Source of the DNA: Leptodontidium sp. MPI-SDFR-AT-0119
Taxonomy: Eukaryota; Ascomycota; Leotiomycetes; Helotiales; Leptodontidiaceae
DNA length: 64,000 nt
NCBI GenBank assembly: GCA_020726505.1
Contig: JAHLEZ010000002.1
Coordinates: 4,588,001-4,652,000, forward strand
Direction of reading: 5' to 3'
In this document: positions 24,198-36,856 of the stretch, piece after piece
Position numbering within the stretch: the first letter of the stretch is position 1
Layout of the letters: each line of letters begins with the position of its first letter
Translations under genes and position numbers: made by a program
The notes under the pieces: model-generated
What the model was told of the DNA's origin: nothing
Seen by the model: only the letters and a program-made list of their open reading frames with translations
Database searches by the model: none

Positions 24198-25311
24198 ATG
24201 ATTTAGAATACCATTTCCTTACCAGTTATAAAACTTTCTTGGGGCTTTGGCGTTAACCACATTGCGGCTCTTAACGGCATTGGCGAAGGGGAGGGAAGGA
24301 AGGCACATTCAACGTGCAGGGAATTGCTTGCATCTTTCAACAGCGGCGTTTTACATACCTCTGGCCACAAAAAGGTCCATACATGCATGTCCATAGAGAT
24401 ATCCAACCTTGATTAACTCAAGGATATAGAATGAATGATGAGAAGAGATGAAATTCGAAGATCATAATGTGTCTTGTTTCCTTGTCAGTAGCTTTTAGCT
24501 ATGATGATTCGGCTATTCCAGTGGAACAAGAATATCGTCTAAAGGCAAGCAAGATAGCGGGCAAGGTGAAATACGGAGGCTAGCCGAAGAAGTTTTTGGT
24601 AGGGGGAAGAAAAAAAGTAGACGGCAATTCTTATCTATCGAGAACAAGATTTTGACCCCCCAAAAAACAATACCTCTGATGATATTGAAGTTATCCCGAT
24701 CCCGTCTTGAATTGACCTGTACAGGCAATACACATTTTGCCGATTTCACCTCCGATGAGGTATTCGCTTCGCTCGCTTCGGTATTTTCCTGTGCTGTACA
24801 GTACTCCGTACGGCAGCTGATTAATCACCACTCCACTTGTATCGCCGAAAACCTAAACCCCTACAGCAAGAAAGTTTCCCGAAATCCTCTCCCTCGCGTC
24901 GGCATTAACAGAATGTACGAAGCATTGTACATGTCCGATTCGGGGTTTTGGTGGATTATGCCGCGTTATGACGATGACGATGAAGAAGGAAGGAATGTGT
25001 TAGAATGTTTATTTTTATTTTTTGGTAGTTTAGCAGTGGAGTGAGTGATGGTGTGAGATTACAACATAGGTTTTCGAGATTGTTTGATTTGGTTGTGAGG
25101 TTGAGGTGAAAGGTATATAGGAGGAAAAGCCTCCTGGGAAATTGATAGATATTCAGACTATATCATTCACAGTATCATCGTCCTGAAGATATTTAATTTT
25201 CTTGTTTGAAATCTTTCTACCTCCCTAACTATCTCTTTCCAAATCCATCAATTATTCTCAACCTCAAATTTCGACCCAAAACTCAACATCCCCATCTCCA
25301 TCTCCATCAAA
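24198..25311. other. intergenic, no gene
   Basis: This holds the 3' flank of C1-THF synthase and the promoter of the downstream reductase. A short open frame at 24652-25044 has no family features. The last 100 nt before 25312 are C/T-rich leader sequence. Confidence 0.6.
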
Positions 25312-26563
25312 ATGTCATCCCAACCCTCCCTCCCAGCCCAAACCGGCAACGGCAAAACAATCCTCATAACAGGCGGATCAGGCTACGTAGCAGCCCACGT
25401 CCTAAACTCCTTTCTCTCACGAGGCTACAACGTCCGAACCACAGTCCGCAGCCAAGCCGCGGCCGAGCGAGTCAAGAAATCGCACACGCAGTACCTCGAT
25501 CAATTATCTTTCGCTATTGTGGAAGAAATCGCTGCTCCCGGTGCTCACGATGAGGCTGTGAAGGGTGTCGATGGGGTTGTTCATACTGCTTCTCCTTTCG
25601 TAAGACTTCTTCTATTGCTCTCTTTCCTCCCCTCCCTTCCCCTTTCCCAAAACTTATAAAGGAGCCAGCCGAGAGAGAAAGTAAACAAACAAATCAAAAC
25701 ACAAACCGAAGAAGCTAACACAACAAAACACACAGAAATTACAAGTCACCTCCAACAAAAACGACCTCCTAGACCCCGCCATAAACGGCACCCTCTCCCT
25801 CTTAACCTCCATCCAAACACACAACCCCCTCGTCACCCACGTCGTGATAACCTCTTCCTTCGCATCCATCCTCGACTTATCACTCGGCGCCAGACCAGGA
25901 TACACGTATACGGAAAAAGACTGGAACCCCATTACCTACGACGCTGCAGCTGATGCTTCAACACCAGGCGCGGTAGCTTACTGCGCGTCGAAAGCACTCG
26001 CTGAGCGCGCTGCTTTTGAGTACGTCGCCACCCAGGAAGAGAAAGTAAAACCGAATTTCCACATCACAACCCTCTGCCCGCCTATGGTATACGGTCCTGC
26101 GATCGAGAATTCTATAGAGAGTCTAGATCTGGGGAAGATGAATACGTCGTCTGCGGATATCTATCGCTTGGTTAATGGATCTGAGAAGGATGTGCCGGAG
26201 ACGGCGTTCTTTGCTTTTGTAGATGTGAGGGATTTGGGGGAGGCGCATGTTAAGGCTTATGAGAGGGGCTTGGAGGGGGAGAAGAGAGGGAAGGCAGAGA
26301 GGTATCTGGTTGCGAGTGGGGTTTATACCTATCAGCAGGTTTGTGATGTTGTTAGAGAGGATTTCCCTAAGCGGAGGGGGCTGGTTCCTGAGGCGAGGAA
26401 GGGAGGTGAGACGGAGAGTGAAAATGAGGGGGAGTTTTATGGGGTGGATAATGGGAAGGTGAGGAGGGAGTTGGGGGTCGAGTTTAGGGGGTTGAGAGAG
26501 TGTATTGGGGATATGGTTAGGGAGTTTGAGGTTGTTGAGAAGAGGCTCGGGGTGGCGGTTTGA
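25312..26563 (+). CDS. NAD(P)H-dependent reductase, extended SDR (Gre2/DFR-like)
   Basis: This is an extended short-chain dehydrogenase of the Gre2/dihydroflavonol-reductase-like group, which reduce aldehydes, methylglyoxal or ketones in the cytosol; the substrate cannot be told. Two exons, 25312-25599 and 25736-26563, give 371 residues. The nucleotide-binding motif ITGGSGYVA is at residues 19-27, followed by a basic VRTTVRS that favours NADPH. DGVVHTASPF ends exon 1, HVVITSS carries the catalytic Ser, and YCASK has Tyr178 and Lys182. The intron is 136 nt, with donor GTAAGACT and acceptor CACAG. Codon use changes from C-rich in the first half to G-rich (GGG/GAG) in the last third, which may reflect local mutation bias or a recent history different from its neighbours. 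It is shortly upstream of the beta-galactosidase gene, with no evident functional link. Confidence 0.9.
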
Positions 26564-27722
26564 GGTGGTGAGATTAAGATGAAGCAGTTGGCTGGCTAGT
26601 ATTGTAGCCTTGTGGAGCATCGTACATATTTGTTGGTTGAGTTTTTGAGAAGCTGGATGAGGGATTGTGTGTTAGACGTAATGAATTATAGGCCAAGGTG
26701 CCTGTGTACCGAATTTTCATATTCGACTTTCTTAGTATGACTAGATACTCATTTGCTCTTTTGAATTTGTAGTCTTATTTTATTCGCAAGATATCTCTGT
26801 GTTAATTTTGAGAGCACCCTTCCTGGTCTTCGAATAAAAGACAGTGAAAAGATATGTGTATGACAACAACATGTCATGAATTGAATCGGCAGCTTTGTTA
26901 TTCTTGCCACTTTGTCTTGATACAGTGATTGTGTTTCAACCTCCTATAACACGATGTCAACGTATACCCGGCAGAGTTCCTCGAGAACACTCGCTTATTG
27001 AGAAAAGAATCCATACTGAGGCCATTTACTAGAATCTAGACTGGTTCGATAAGATGTCTTAATTATGCAAACATACGTAGCAAGGGGTGTTCCTTGTATT
27101 ATCGATGCTTCTGATCGTCGTAGGAAGGACTAACGGCCCACCAGGCCCGAACTGAGAGCGAAGGGACCAGGTTGATCTCTACAGTAGTTGGCGGAGATTT
27201 GTGGAAACTTATTTCTTCCGTTTCTCCTCTCTTTTCTCGGCTGAATTCCCAAACCCCGTATTCGCTAAACGACGCAATGCAAATTCGAACGGAGATGCCA
27301 ACTCAAAGTATCTTTCTTCTGCATAATAATCGCCGAGTGGCTAAAGGGAAATCTTTTTCTTTCTTGTCTCTAGAGAGTCTGTAACTGTGGTTGGTGCGCC
27401 TCCTATCTGCAGCACAATAGTAACGGGAATGGCTTTCGTCTCCCGAGTCCGAAGCGTCTACCATGCCGCCCACCTCAACAGTTACCATATCTACTCGCGC
27501 TTGCATTCCAAGATCAAAAGGTTCTTCAATTAGCTTGCACATGAGCTAGTAAGGCACCAGGCAAGGTTCAAGTGACAATGCTTGGATGCAATTCCATCAG
27601 CTGTCGGTCCTCTGGTCCCGGTCCGAAATCCCTAGAGGCTAATTGACATATAAGTATCTAGGTAGAACGTTGTTCCACTCCTATGTGTGTTTCTTGCGTA
27701 GGTCCCTTTCAATTGTGTCATT
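26564..27722. other. intergenic, beta-galactosidase promoter side
   Basis: No gene was seen. The proximal part contains GGCTAA at 27637-27642 and an AT-rich CATATAAGTA right after it, followed by the GH35 start at 27723. Confidence 0.6.
27637..27642 (+). promoter_or_regulatory. GGCTAA, candidate XlnR/Xyr1 site
   Basis: GGCTAA is the known core for the xylanolytic activator XlnR/Xyr1, and it is followed by T here. It lies 81 nt upstream of the beta-galactosidase ATG, next to a TATA-like CATATAAG. A. niger lacA is known to be under XlnR. A hexamer can occur by chance, so this is only a candidate. Confidence 0.4.
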
Positions 27723-30700
27723 ATGAGGTTTCTCCACGCACTTCTGGCAGTCGGCCTTGCGTTTCAGAGTGCGGCTTTGTCTATTGGTGGCAAGAGTTTC
27801 GTAGTCAAGAAGGGCAGCGATGGGTTGCAGAATATTGTAAGTAATAATTCTGAGCGATGAAGAGTCACCAAAATTCAGTAAATGGTTTCGTCATTTTCTC
27901 AAATCTACAGAAATGCTTTGTTGCGGTTGGAGATGCCCCCATTCCCTTGCAAGCTGGAATACTAGGCCTAGCCTGGATTATATAAATACTAACGGAAATC
28001 AAGGTGACATATGATGAGCACTCAATAATGGTTCGAGGCGAGCGTATTTTCATCTACAGTGGTAAATTTCATGCTTTTCGACTGCCTGTGCCGGATCTGT
28101 GGCTTGACCTCCTCCAAAAGATCAAGGCGGCTGGCTTCAGTGCTGTATCATTCTATACGCACTGTAAGTAGCGACTTTGCTTCTTGGACATACTTGATAC
28201 TCATAATCTTTAGGGGGGTTGCTAGAAGGAGAACAAGGAGTATATCGTGGCGACGGCGTGTTTGCACTAGAGCCGCTCCTCGAAGCCGCAGCCAAAGTAG
28301 GGTTATACATCATTGCACGACCAGGCCCGGTAAGTTTTCACCATCAACTTTGCCAATTTTTATTGACACTTTGGCTAGTACATTAATGCTGAAACTAGCG
28401 GCGGTGGCTTTCCAGGATGGCTTCAGCGGGTCAAGGGAGCTTTGCGAACAAGAGCACCAGATTACCTTGCAGCCACAGATAATTACATTTCGTCGATCGG
28501 CAAGACGATTGCAAAATATCAGATTACAAACGGTGGTCCAGTCATTCTTCTCCAGCCAGAAAACGAGTACTCTGGAGGCCTTGATCCTTTCCCAGATCCA
28601 GTTTATTCCGCTCATCTAGAGAAGCAATACCGAGATGCAGGCATTATCGTTCCATTCGTCAACAATGATGCTTGGGTTGGTGGACATCAAGCTCCTGGTC
28701 CGGACGTCAATGGGTCTACTCTTGGAGATGTAGATATTTATGGGTATGTGTATTTGTCTAATTGTCCTAAACGTTTGCTGATAAATGTTATAAGTTTTGA
28801 TTCCTATCCAGCAGGATTCGACTGTGCCCATCCGGATGTTTGGCCAAACACTTCCCTACCACAGACGTATTACAACGACCACCAAGCGATGTCCCCAACA
28901 ACTTTCATGGCCATTTTGGAGTTCCAAGGAGGTTCTTTTGATGCATGGGGTGGTAATGGGTTTGACCGTTGTGCAGCGCTGCTCAACATGGAGTACGAAC
29001 GCCTATTCTTCAAGTATGCATTCGCGCAAGGTAACGGTTCCCATCGCTATGTTCATATCGCTTCCTAATGAATTATCTCAGGCGCTACTCTGCTTAACAT
29101 ATACATGACGTTTGGAGGCACCAACTGGGGTAACTTAGGCTTCTCCGGAGCCTATACGTCCTACGACTATGGCGCAGCGATCACCGAGAATCGAGAACTC
29201 AACCGCGAGAAGTACAGCGAAGCAAAGCTCATCGGAAACTTTGTGAAGGTCTCTCCAGCGATCTTGACGGCGTCTGTTGGGTCTCCCACCAATACTTTTG
29301 CCAGCACCGCTTCTCTCACTGTCAACCCATTGTACGGCAACGGGACAAAAACCAATTTCTATCTGATCAGAAGCGCAGACGAAACACAGAATTCCCCAGT
29401 ATCATACACAGTGACGGTACCAACAACCAAAGGCCAAGTTACGATTCCCCAGCTTGGTGGTACTCTGACTCTCAGCGGACGCGATGCAAAATGGCATGTA
29501 ACAGACTATTCAATTGGAGATACCACCTTGCTTTATTCAACAGCTGAAATATTCACCTGGAAGCAAGTCGGTACCAAGATATTCCTAGTTGTGTATGGTG
29601 GCGCCGGTGAACAGCACGAGCTTGCTATCCTTTCCAAGTCTGCGGCCAAAACGATTGAGGGGTCCGGCATAACTGTCAAGGCTGACAACAGTACCACTAT
29701 TCTGGGATGGAAGACGTCAAGTACTCGCCGTGTAGTACAAGTCGGAAGCTTGTACATTTATATTCTTGATCGAAATACCGCCTACAGCTATTGGGTGCCA
29801 GACTTCAAAAGAACCGATAGCTGGGGCAGCTAGTAAGTATTCCCTCACATTCTCAAAGATGGACGGAACTTCCAGAGTGCCAATTTTGTATTGTGTTGCT
29901 AACGACAGACTAGTGCTACAACCATTGACAAGACAACATCCGTAATCATCCATGCAGGATACCTGGTCCGAGATGTTACGCTTGATGGATCTGCGCTGAA
30001 AATCACTGGAGATCTCAATAGCACAGCCCCTATAAAAGTGATCGGAGCTCCTAAGTCTGCAACGCAACTATTCTTCAATGGCAAGAAATTAGAATTCAAG
30101 AGCAATCCAGCGACTGGAGAATGGACATCAAGTCTCCAATACCAGGCACCTGCAGTTAAACTGCCTGATTTGTCCCGTCTGAAGTGGAAGTACATAGACG
30201 ACCTTCCAGAAATCCAAGCTTCTTACGACGATTCAAAGTGGACTGTGGCAGATCACATTACAACGAACAACCCGACTGTACTAGCAACGCCGACTTCCCT
30301 GTATGCTTCAGACTACGGTTACAACACCGGAGCTCTCGTGTATCGGGGGCACTTTACAGCGACAGGTAAGAAAATGATCTCCCAGTGACTAACGAAGTTC
30401 GTTGCTGAGGAAATCTAGGCAAAGAGACAACACTCAACTTGACTACTCAAGGTGGCGCCGCATACGGAAGCAGTGTCTGGATTGGAAACACCTATCTCGG
30501 CTCATGGACTGGCAACGACAAGACCATCATCCACGCCGATATCAACAAGCTACCTAATCTCAAGGCTGGAAACAAATACATAATCACCGCCGTCATCGAC
30601 AACAACGGCCTCAACGAAAATTGGTACGTTGGAGCAGACGACATGAAAACGCCCCGTGGCATAATGAATTACACTCTCACCGGTCTCCCTCAATCCTCCA

Positions 30701-31239
30701 TAACCTGGAAGCTGGCTGGTAACCTCCACGGCGAGAAATACCTCGACAAAGCCCGTGGTCCACTCAACGAGGGGGGCCTCTTCGCCGAACGACAGGGCTA
30801 CCATCTACCTTCTCCCCCCAGCCAGAACTGGGCTGAGAAAAGCCCACTGACAGGGACCAAGATCGCTGGCATCGCCTTCTACACTGCATCCTTTAAGCTT
30901 GACCTTCCCGCAGGATACGACATCCCACTCACATTTAACTTCGGCAACACAACGATGGATGGAACTACAGCCAACTACCAAGCTCAGCTGTGGGTCAACG
31001 GTTTTCAGTTCGGGAAGTACATCAACAACATTGGACCGCAGCTGAGCTATCCCGTTCCGCAAGGCATACTCAACTACCAGGGCACGAACTGGGTTGCTGT
31101 GGAGATCTGGGCAAGGCAGAGTAATGGAGCTAGGTTGGCGCAGTTTACCCTCGAGGCTGGTGTCCCTGTCTTGACGGCTTTGGCCGCCCCTAGGACAGTT
31201 GATGCCCCCTCGTGGAGTAAGAGGGCGGGTGCGTACTGA
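27723..31239 (+). CDS. lacA: secreted beta-galactosidase, glycoside hydrolase family 35
   Basis: This extracellular enzyme removes terminal beta-galactose from plant cell-wall polymers or lactose. Eight exons (27723-27836, 28004-28163, 28214-28329, 28379-28743, 28795-29030, 29082-29832, 29914-30365, 30419-31239) sum to 3015 nt, or 1004 residues, the usual fungal GH35 length. The signal peptide is [20 protein letters not shown]. The barrel domain contains [15 protein letters not shown] and ARPGPYINAE, then QPENEY with the acid/base Glu near residue 193, and [15 protein letters not shown] with the nucleophile Glu near residue 294. [11 protein letters not shown] follows, then the beta-sandwich domains, including [17 protein letters not shown] near the C-terminus. 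Many N-x-S/T sequons fit secretion. The first intron is 167 nt and the others are about 50-80 nt. Each splice restores a conserved phrase, for example THW/GLLEG and DIYG/FDSYP. The gene name is by analogy with Aspergillus lacA. Confidence 0.96.
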
Positions 31240-33092
31240 GAGATTAAATGTTGAATTAGAATTACCTTGCAGACAGGGGCCATCATATTCAAATTACCAA
31301 ACACTGACCAATGGACTTGTCTACAACACGAAGTACGAAGTCAGAGTTTAAATAATTCCAAGGGCCATTCACTCTTCGTACGAGAACGAAAAAGATTCTT
31401 CAGCCCTTTTATTCGGTAAAAATAAAAGATTCCTTGAGTAAGAAAGACTTCTTACTTGATATACATTTTATCTTCGCTTGGTCTCGTACTTGACTCTCTC
31501 AGTTAAGAAAAGACTTTGCCTCTCAGCCCTCTCGGCTTTCCTTCGAAGCTTTTACTTTACGAGCTCGTAACTCTTTTCCTAATTGGTTTCATTACTTACA
31601 TGAGTAAGAACGGTGGAATTCGCTCCCTTCAAGGCGTAGGGAATGCCTTCATACGATAGGCTCAACTCCGAGGAGAATTCCAAAATACAAACAGCCATCT
31701 TCAAGGTACTTCAAATATTTAATCGTGCCGAGAATTTTACAAACCTTTACTACTCGGACGTTCGTAAGATTAAACCTACTTAAGATAAAATACAAGACCG
31801 TAGCCACTGTAACTAAATCTCCGTATATGCGCATTGTCTATAAGTTCAAGCCCTCGGGGAAACCGAGTAGGAATACCAATTTGATACTGCGAACTGATAT
31901 TGTCTTGAACCGTGGCTGTGTGGCATTAAGACAGGCATCCTAGATACTCCCTTTATTCAACGGTTTGAAACCGGGGTTTTCCACTCACAGGGAAAGGTCA
32001 TTTATTAATTCATTAGACAATTTTATGGAAGAAGAAAATTACCTTCAGACGTTGATTAGAAGGCCCTTTGTTTCCGATAATTCGACTTTTCCAAAAACCA
32101 GATTCTACTTGCCTTAGTAATTACATATTTATTGCCGTTTATAGTCTATCAATACCATATGAATAACATTAAACTCACAATCGACGATTAAGGAGCTATG
32201 TTTAATTTCCACCAGTGTCTAATTAAGAACAATAATTTTAATATTATCTAATGTGCCGACGACGAGTGTAAGGCGAGCGAGTTGTTCGAGTTGGAAGGAG
32301 AGAGGAGCGGCTGAATACAGTAAATCAAAATAACAAAACTTTTAGTTTATACGCGTTGGGAGTGATTTGGGTTTAAAAAAAAATGCACAAAAGGTAGTTG
32401 CCTCTCGCAGTTGCGAATGCATCTTGATGACTTACGTTTATTGACATCTGTTCTATTGATTTAAGTTCGTTTTAGTCAAGTTCTGCATATAGTTTCATTT
32501 ACTTCCCCTGTCTAGATATCTCTTTGTGTTGCGTATATCGCCGCTATGTCGCCACGTTGAGCGGCACTGAGTTCCGGCTACTAAGGCAGGTAAAGCTATA
32601 TTCCTAAAAATTGAGGTAGGTAAAACAATCGGCCCGATTAAAGGGAGGCATTCTGGACTGAGTTGTCATGTTGACACCTAGGCCTCAAACAGTGGAGTAA
32701 GTTACTGAGCGAGTGAGAACTAGTCAAACAGAAGGAGAATGAAATCCAATCATCAGTTTGCAAAACCTTGTACCGTACTGGCTCTTTCCGTGAAACTGAG
32801 CTTACCAGGGTAAGAATACGAGTAAATGGCTTCATTTCACCAAAATTCCTCGCAAACCCACCGTGGCTGGGTCCAATCCCATGAACAAAGCGAGTAGGGA
32901 ACCCTGAGCTGGCAGAGAGGCAGTGCTACAACGCTACAATATTCTCACGGCTCATCTCCGTGGTGTCTCGGATTCTCTGAAGATTCTAGCTTAAATATGT
33001 CCCTCGCGCCCAATTCATTGCTTCTCTACTCCCAACTCCCTTTCTTCTCTATCCACAGACATCAACCCACATTCATTAAACTATCTTCCACG
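31240..33092. other. AT-rich, relic-like intergenic segment
   Basis: This 1.85 kb is visibly richer in A and T than its surroundings, especially 31650-32500. It contains many short peptides interrupted by stop codons on both strands and no intact gene. A perfect 8-nt inverted repeat (AGTAAGAA / TTCTTACT, 4-nt loop) is at 31437-31456. It could be a decayed mobile element, possibly altered by repeat-induced point mutation, but no terminal repeats or transposase motifs were found. Confidence 0.4.
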
Positions 33093-33645
33093 ATGCGGTT
33101 CCAATTCATATCTTCCGGCCTTTTCTTTGCCATTGCCGCGGCACAAACGACAACGACATCGTCCGCAACTTCGTCATCCACGGGCCTGCCAGCACTTGTT
33201 GCCCAGCTTCCCTCCTGCGCCTTGGACTGTCTCCCGACCGTAGGAACAGAGATCGGCTGTGCCGTCGGGGACTTTAAATGCATGTGCTCCAGTGGCGGAA
33301 GCTTGACTTCCCACATGGGTCAATGCATCCTGAAGAAGAAGGTGAATACCTGTTCGACCGACGACGTGTCTCGTAAGTGAATCCATCACTCCCCCGTCAT
33401 TCTCGGGCAAGTTGACTTACGAAATTCCCCCCCCCTCAGAGACCTCAGACATCGCTACGCAGATCTGTGATATTATGAACTCTAGCCCGGCTTCATCTGC
33501 TGTTGCATCAGCTTCCCAGTTGCTCGTGTCGGAAGTTGCAAAGGCGACGGCCACTGCCACCTCATCGGCAACTAATGGTGCCACTCGAATGGAGCGTGGG
33601 ATCGGAATGGTTGGAGCTGCTGCCTTGGTTGCGCTTGTGATTTAA
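33093..33645 (+). CDS. CFEM-domain protein, GPI-anchor candidate
   Basis: This is a small secreted CFEM protein; family members sit in the fungal wall or membrane and act in heme or iron capture, adhesion or virulence. Two exons, 33093-33372 and 33440-33645, give 161 residues. The signal peptide is MRFQFISSGLFFAIAAAQ. After a Thr/Ser-rich linker come exactly eight cysteines (42, 46, 56, 63, 65, 78, 87, 103) in CFEM order, with CAVGDFKCMC carrying the Asp used for heme iron in known CFEM proteins. An Ala/Ser/Thr-rich stretch and a hydrophobic C-terminus (GMVGAAALVALVI) fit a GPI attachment signal. An upstream in-frame start at 32997 is possible, but the signal peptide argues for 33093. The intron acceptor CCCCTCAG places the last Cys in exon 2, as needed. 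Confidence 0.92.
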
Positions 33646-35077
33646 TTCCTTGTGATGATTTCGGTGGAGGCAGGGCACAGGTAGAATGGGGACTGGTGGA
33701 AGTGGTAGAGTCAACATGTACAATAGAGTCATTATGTAGGTATAAACAACGTTTGTACTTCTGATTGGCTCGCCTATTGCATAGCCGACATTTCAGTAAA
33801 GAGCCTGCAGGACTAAGGCTAGTGAAACTTCGTACATCGCATTCGCACGGACCTGTTTGCCCTAGAGTAATCAGTCACCGTTAATCATTTCAAAGTCTAG
33901 TTCTCCTCAACTTGACAGTTTCTAGCCATCGAAAGAGCTGGGCTCTATAAAGGGGTAATTTGTGAGGCCTCGGTATACCCACAATTCCCCAAAGGCATCA
34001 ACAACTCCCTACTTCCCTGAATCTAGAGCTTTCGCCCTTGAGACAACAATCTCGAACGTAGGGTCCTGGCTACTTGAGTGTCTGTAATCCCCATATCTCA
34101 GTGGGGTGGGTGAAGGAGCCTGAGGTTCGGGTGGGGGGAAGGAAAAATCCTGAGCAGACTTTGAGACCAAGATCGTGTTGAGCTATATCATGATTTCCGT
34201 TAAATTTTATAGTCTGTTCGTGCCAAGGCTCAGAATATCATGCTATTACAAGGTACACTAGAGGCTGTGCGCGACTTCCTTTTGGAGGAAGCTCCCAGGG
34301 TCAACGGCATTCCTATGGGCTTCTTTACATACTAATATTCATTTAGCACAGGCCTTAGGAAAAAGAAACAGTTGTAACCTTATCCAAACTAAAGCTAAGT
34401 ATTCTGAAGCTACACTGTAAGGGACTCTATGTTCGCGAGAGCTAACTGTCGGCTCTCACTCCCCATCGCTGGTGGCCGTTGTATTTCAAACATTCGAATA
34501 TTTACCTCGAAATTTAGCGAGGAAGTGAGATTTGCGCTGCGGGGGAGTGCACGGCTTTATGTAAATACGATCAACATTTCTGAACGTCCAGATATGATAA
34601 ATACCACATACTGACCACTAGAGCTTGGGAGTAAGCGGGATAGGACGATGCTTGGAGAGGAGTTGGACATTTGCCGCGCGTGTCCTCTAGATGACCAAGA
34701 CTGCTAAGGCGGCATCGCCTTTATCATGCCCCTCTAAACAACCGCCGTCTCAAGGGGGACAGGCAGGATCTACGGTAAAGAAGTGCCTAGGTAAGTGGTA
34801 CTTGTGGATAAATCAGTTGTCTGTTACTCGAGTGAACAACATCCGAACCAATGTTACAAAACAAGGGAGCGGTAACTTCAAAGTCTGTAGCAAAATACAG
34901 ACGTTCAGGACACTAGACACTTCGAAGCTGGGGTAGAAACCCGAAATACACACCCCGAATGTGCGGGCGGACATAAAATTAATCCCTATGGAGGAATTTT
35001 GAACTAAAACACCCTTCTTTTGAAGTCGCTACTGTAGAGCGTGAGTATAAAGAATTCCATTTAGTCTATCCATTTAT
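33646..35077. other. convergent intergenic region, no gene
   Basis: This is 1.4 kb between the 3' ends of the CFEM gene and the minus-strand dehydratase. Two short open frames (34429-34614 and 34691-34936) lack any family feature. Nothing else was seen. Confidence 0.6.
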
Positions 35078-36421
35078 CTAACCAGCAACATTCTCGACAG
35101 TCTTCTTACCATCTAAACTAACCACACCCTCCTGCCTCTCCGCTACCTTGTCCGAGACAGCAAACATCTTCGAAATAGCCTCAACGCTCGTATTTCCCCC
35201 ACTAACCACAATCCCCAAATCCCACCCCAACTCACCTCCCTCGCTCTCCACAATTCTCCTAAAATCCTCATTATATAACGCTGTAGCAAGACCCACTACC
35301 GCACTCGGCTCAACCACAATCTTCATCCTCTCAAGCACCAGCTTCAGCGCAGCTTTAATCTGCTCCTCCGTCACGCTGAACATCTGCCTGACAAGTTTCC
35401 TATCATGGATAACCATCCACGGGTATGCACCAACAGGCGTGCGGAGTCCATCGGCTATCGTAAGGGTCTTGACAGTCTCAATGCGTTTCCCCTGTTCCAA
35501 ACCACGTTTACAGTCGTCCCCGCCTTGGAATTCGGGCTCCGCGCCAAAGGCATATATCCCCGTCCCTTCACAACTGAGCGCCGTACCGGATAACATACCA
35601 CCTCCTCCACAGGGCGCGATGATTGCATCTAACCCTTTATCCTTTCCGCCCTCGGCGGCGATGATCTTCTCAGCTTGTTCCTGGAGTTCTATACCGAGTG
35701 TTCCCTGGCCGAGCATGATGTCTGGGTGGTCGTAGGGAGGTATCAAGCGGGCGCCTGTGTCTTTGATCACATCTTTGACGACGGCTTCTCGTTCGGTGCT
35801 TGTGCTTCCGCTGAAGATTACTGTTGCGCCGTAACCTTTCGTGGCTGCTATCTTGGTGGGTGTGGAGATTGTGGGCATTACTATGTAGGCTGGGATACCT
35901 ATTGTTCGAGCTGCGAGGGCTAGTGCTTGGGCGTGGTTTCCTGCGAGGAGAGAATGTTAGTCAATTACTCCCTCTCTCTTCTCTCTCCCCCTCTCTCTTA
36001 TTTATTGTTCAAGTAGATCCCAATTAAGAATATCCGCCGATTGATTGACCGCCGATAGAAGAATACAATCAATATACGTACCAGAACTATGCGTAACAAC
36101 ACCCTTCTCTCTTCCACCGCCCTCCTCCCATCCCTCCTCGGCCATCAACCTCTTCAGCGCATGAAAAGCACCCCGCACCTTGAACGCCCCCACCTTCTGC
36201 AGATTCTCACACTTGAAGTAGAAGCGCAGCTTCGGGTTCGCGGGGGTTTGGCCTGCCCATGGCGTGTCTGCTAGGGCGGTGGCCGATTGAGGCGTTGATG
36301 CAAGATCATTGAGTGTTGTGTTGGTGAGGACGGGCGTGTAGTGAATGTGTGGTTTTATGAGCTCATGGGCGGCGATGACGGAGGGGCGATTGAGAGGTGG
36401 GGATTTGGTGGGGTCGGCCAT
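35078..36421 (-). CDS. serine racemase / threo-3-hydroxyaspartate dehydratase-like PLP enzyme
   Basis: This is a fold-type II PLP enzyme of the serine/threonine dehydratase family. Two exons, 36421-36082 and 35940-35078, give 400 residues. CENLQKVGAFKVRGAF has the Schiff-base Lys at 81, and the GAFK form is that of serine racemase and yeast Sry1 rather than the biosynthetic threonine deaminase. HSSGNHAQALALAAR is formed across the intron. CGGGGMLSG is the phosphate-binding Gly loop, FGAEPEFQGGDDC holds the acidic divalent-metal residues of serine racemases, and VVSGGN is near the end. There is no C-terminal ACT-like regulatory domain, so it is not Ilv1. Likely activity is deamination and/or racemisation of Ser, Thr or hydroxyaspartate; the exact substrate is unknown. 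It lies 435 nt downstream of, and on the same strand as, ilv5. Confidence 0.9.
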
Positions 36422-36856
36422 TGTTCTTTCTGTACTTAGGGGGGTGAAAGAAGAGTGATTTGTAACGGAAGAAAAGACGACAAGAGGATAGCGTGGGGGG
36501 ATATGTAGGCTGGATGTATGTACGTGAAGAGAGAAATAAAACATCTAGAAGCTTCATGTCAATATCCACTTAAAGCTCGCGAAGACTTCGGAGGAACTAA
36601 TGCCGATTGCGGAGAGAAAAAGTACAGCCAAGTCATTGTATAGAGTCACACAACGAGGGCTGGGATGGGGTGTTGATGTCAATGCAATTGAAGAAAAGAG
36701 GTACGGATCGAAAAAAATAGGTACGTAGGTATAATAAACTTTTCGCAATTCCAGATACCATAAATCCCCGTAGAAGGAGAGTATTGTACAGTTCGCCAGA
36801 GTCCCACGCCCATGCCAGAAAAATACCATCCCCCGTGTGTCGCGCAAATCTCAACC
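36422..36856. other. intergenic between ilv5 3' end and dehydratase start
   Basis: 435 nt on the minus-strand path, with no gene. It must hold the ilv5 terminator and the promoter of the dehydratase-like gene. No canonical element stood out. Confidence 0.6.

Noticed and set aside
31649..31943. Short open frames on both strands in the AT-rich segment as transposon protein remnants
   Set aside because: No transposase, integrase or reverse-transcriptase motif could be recognised; left as an unassigned relic-like region.
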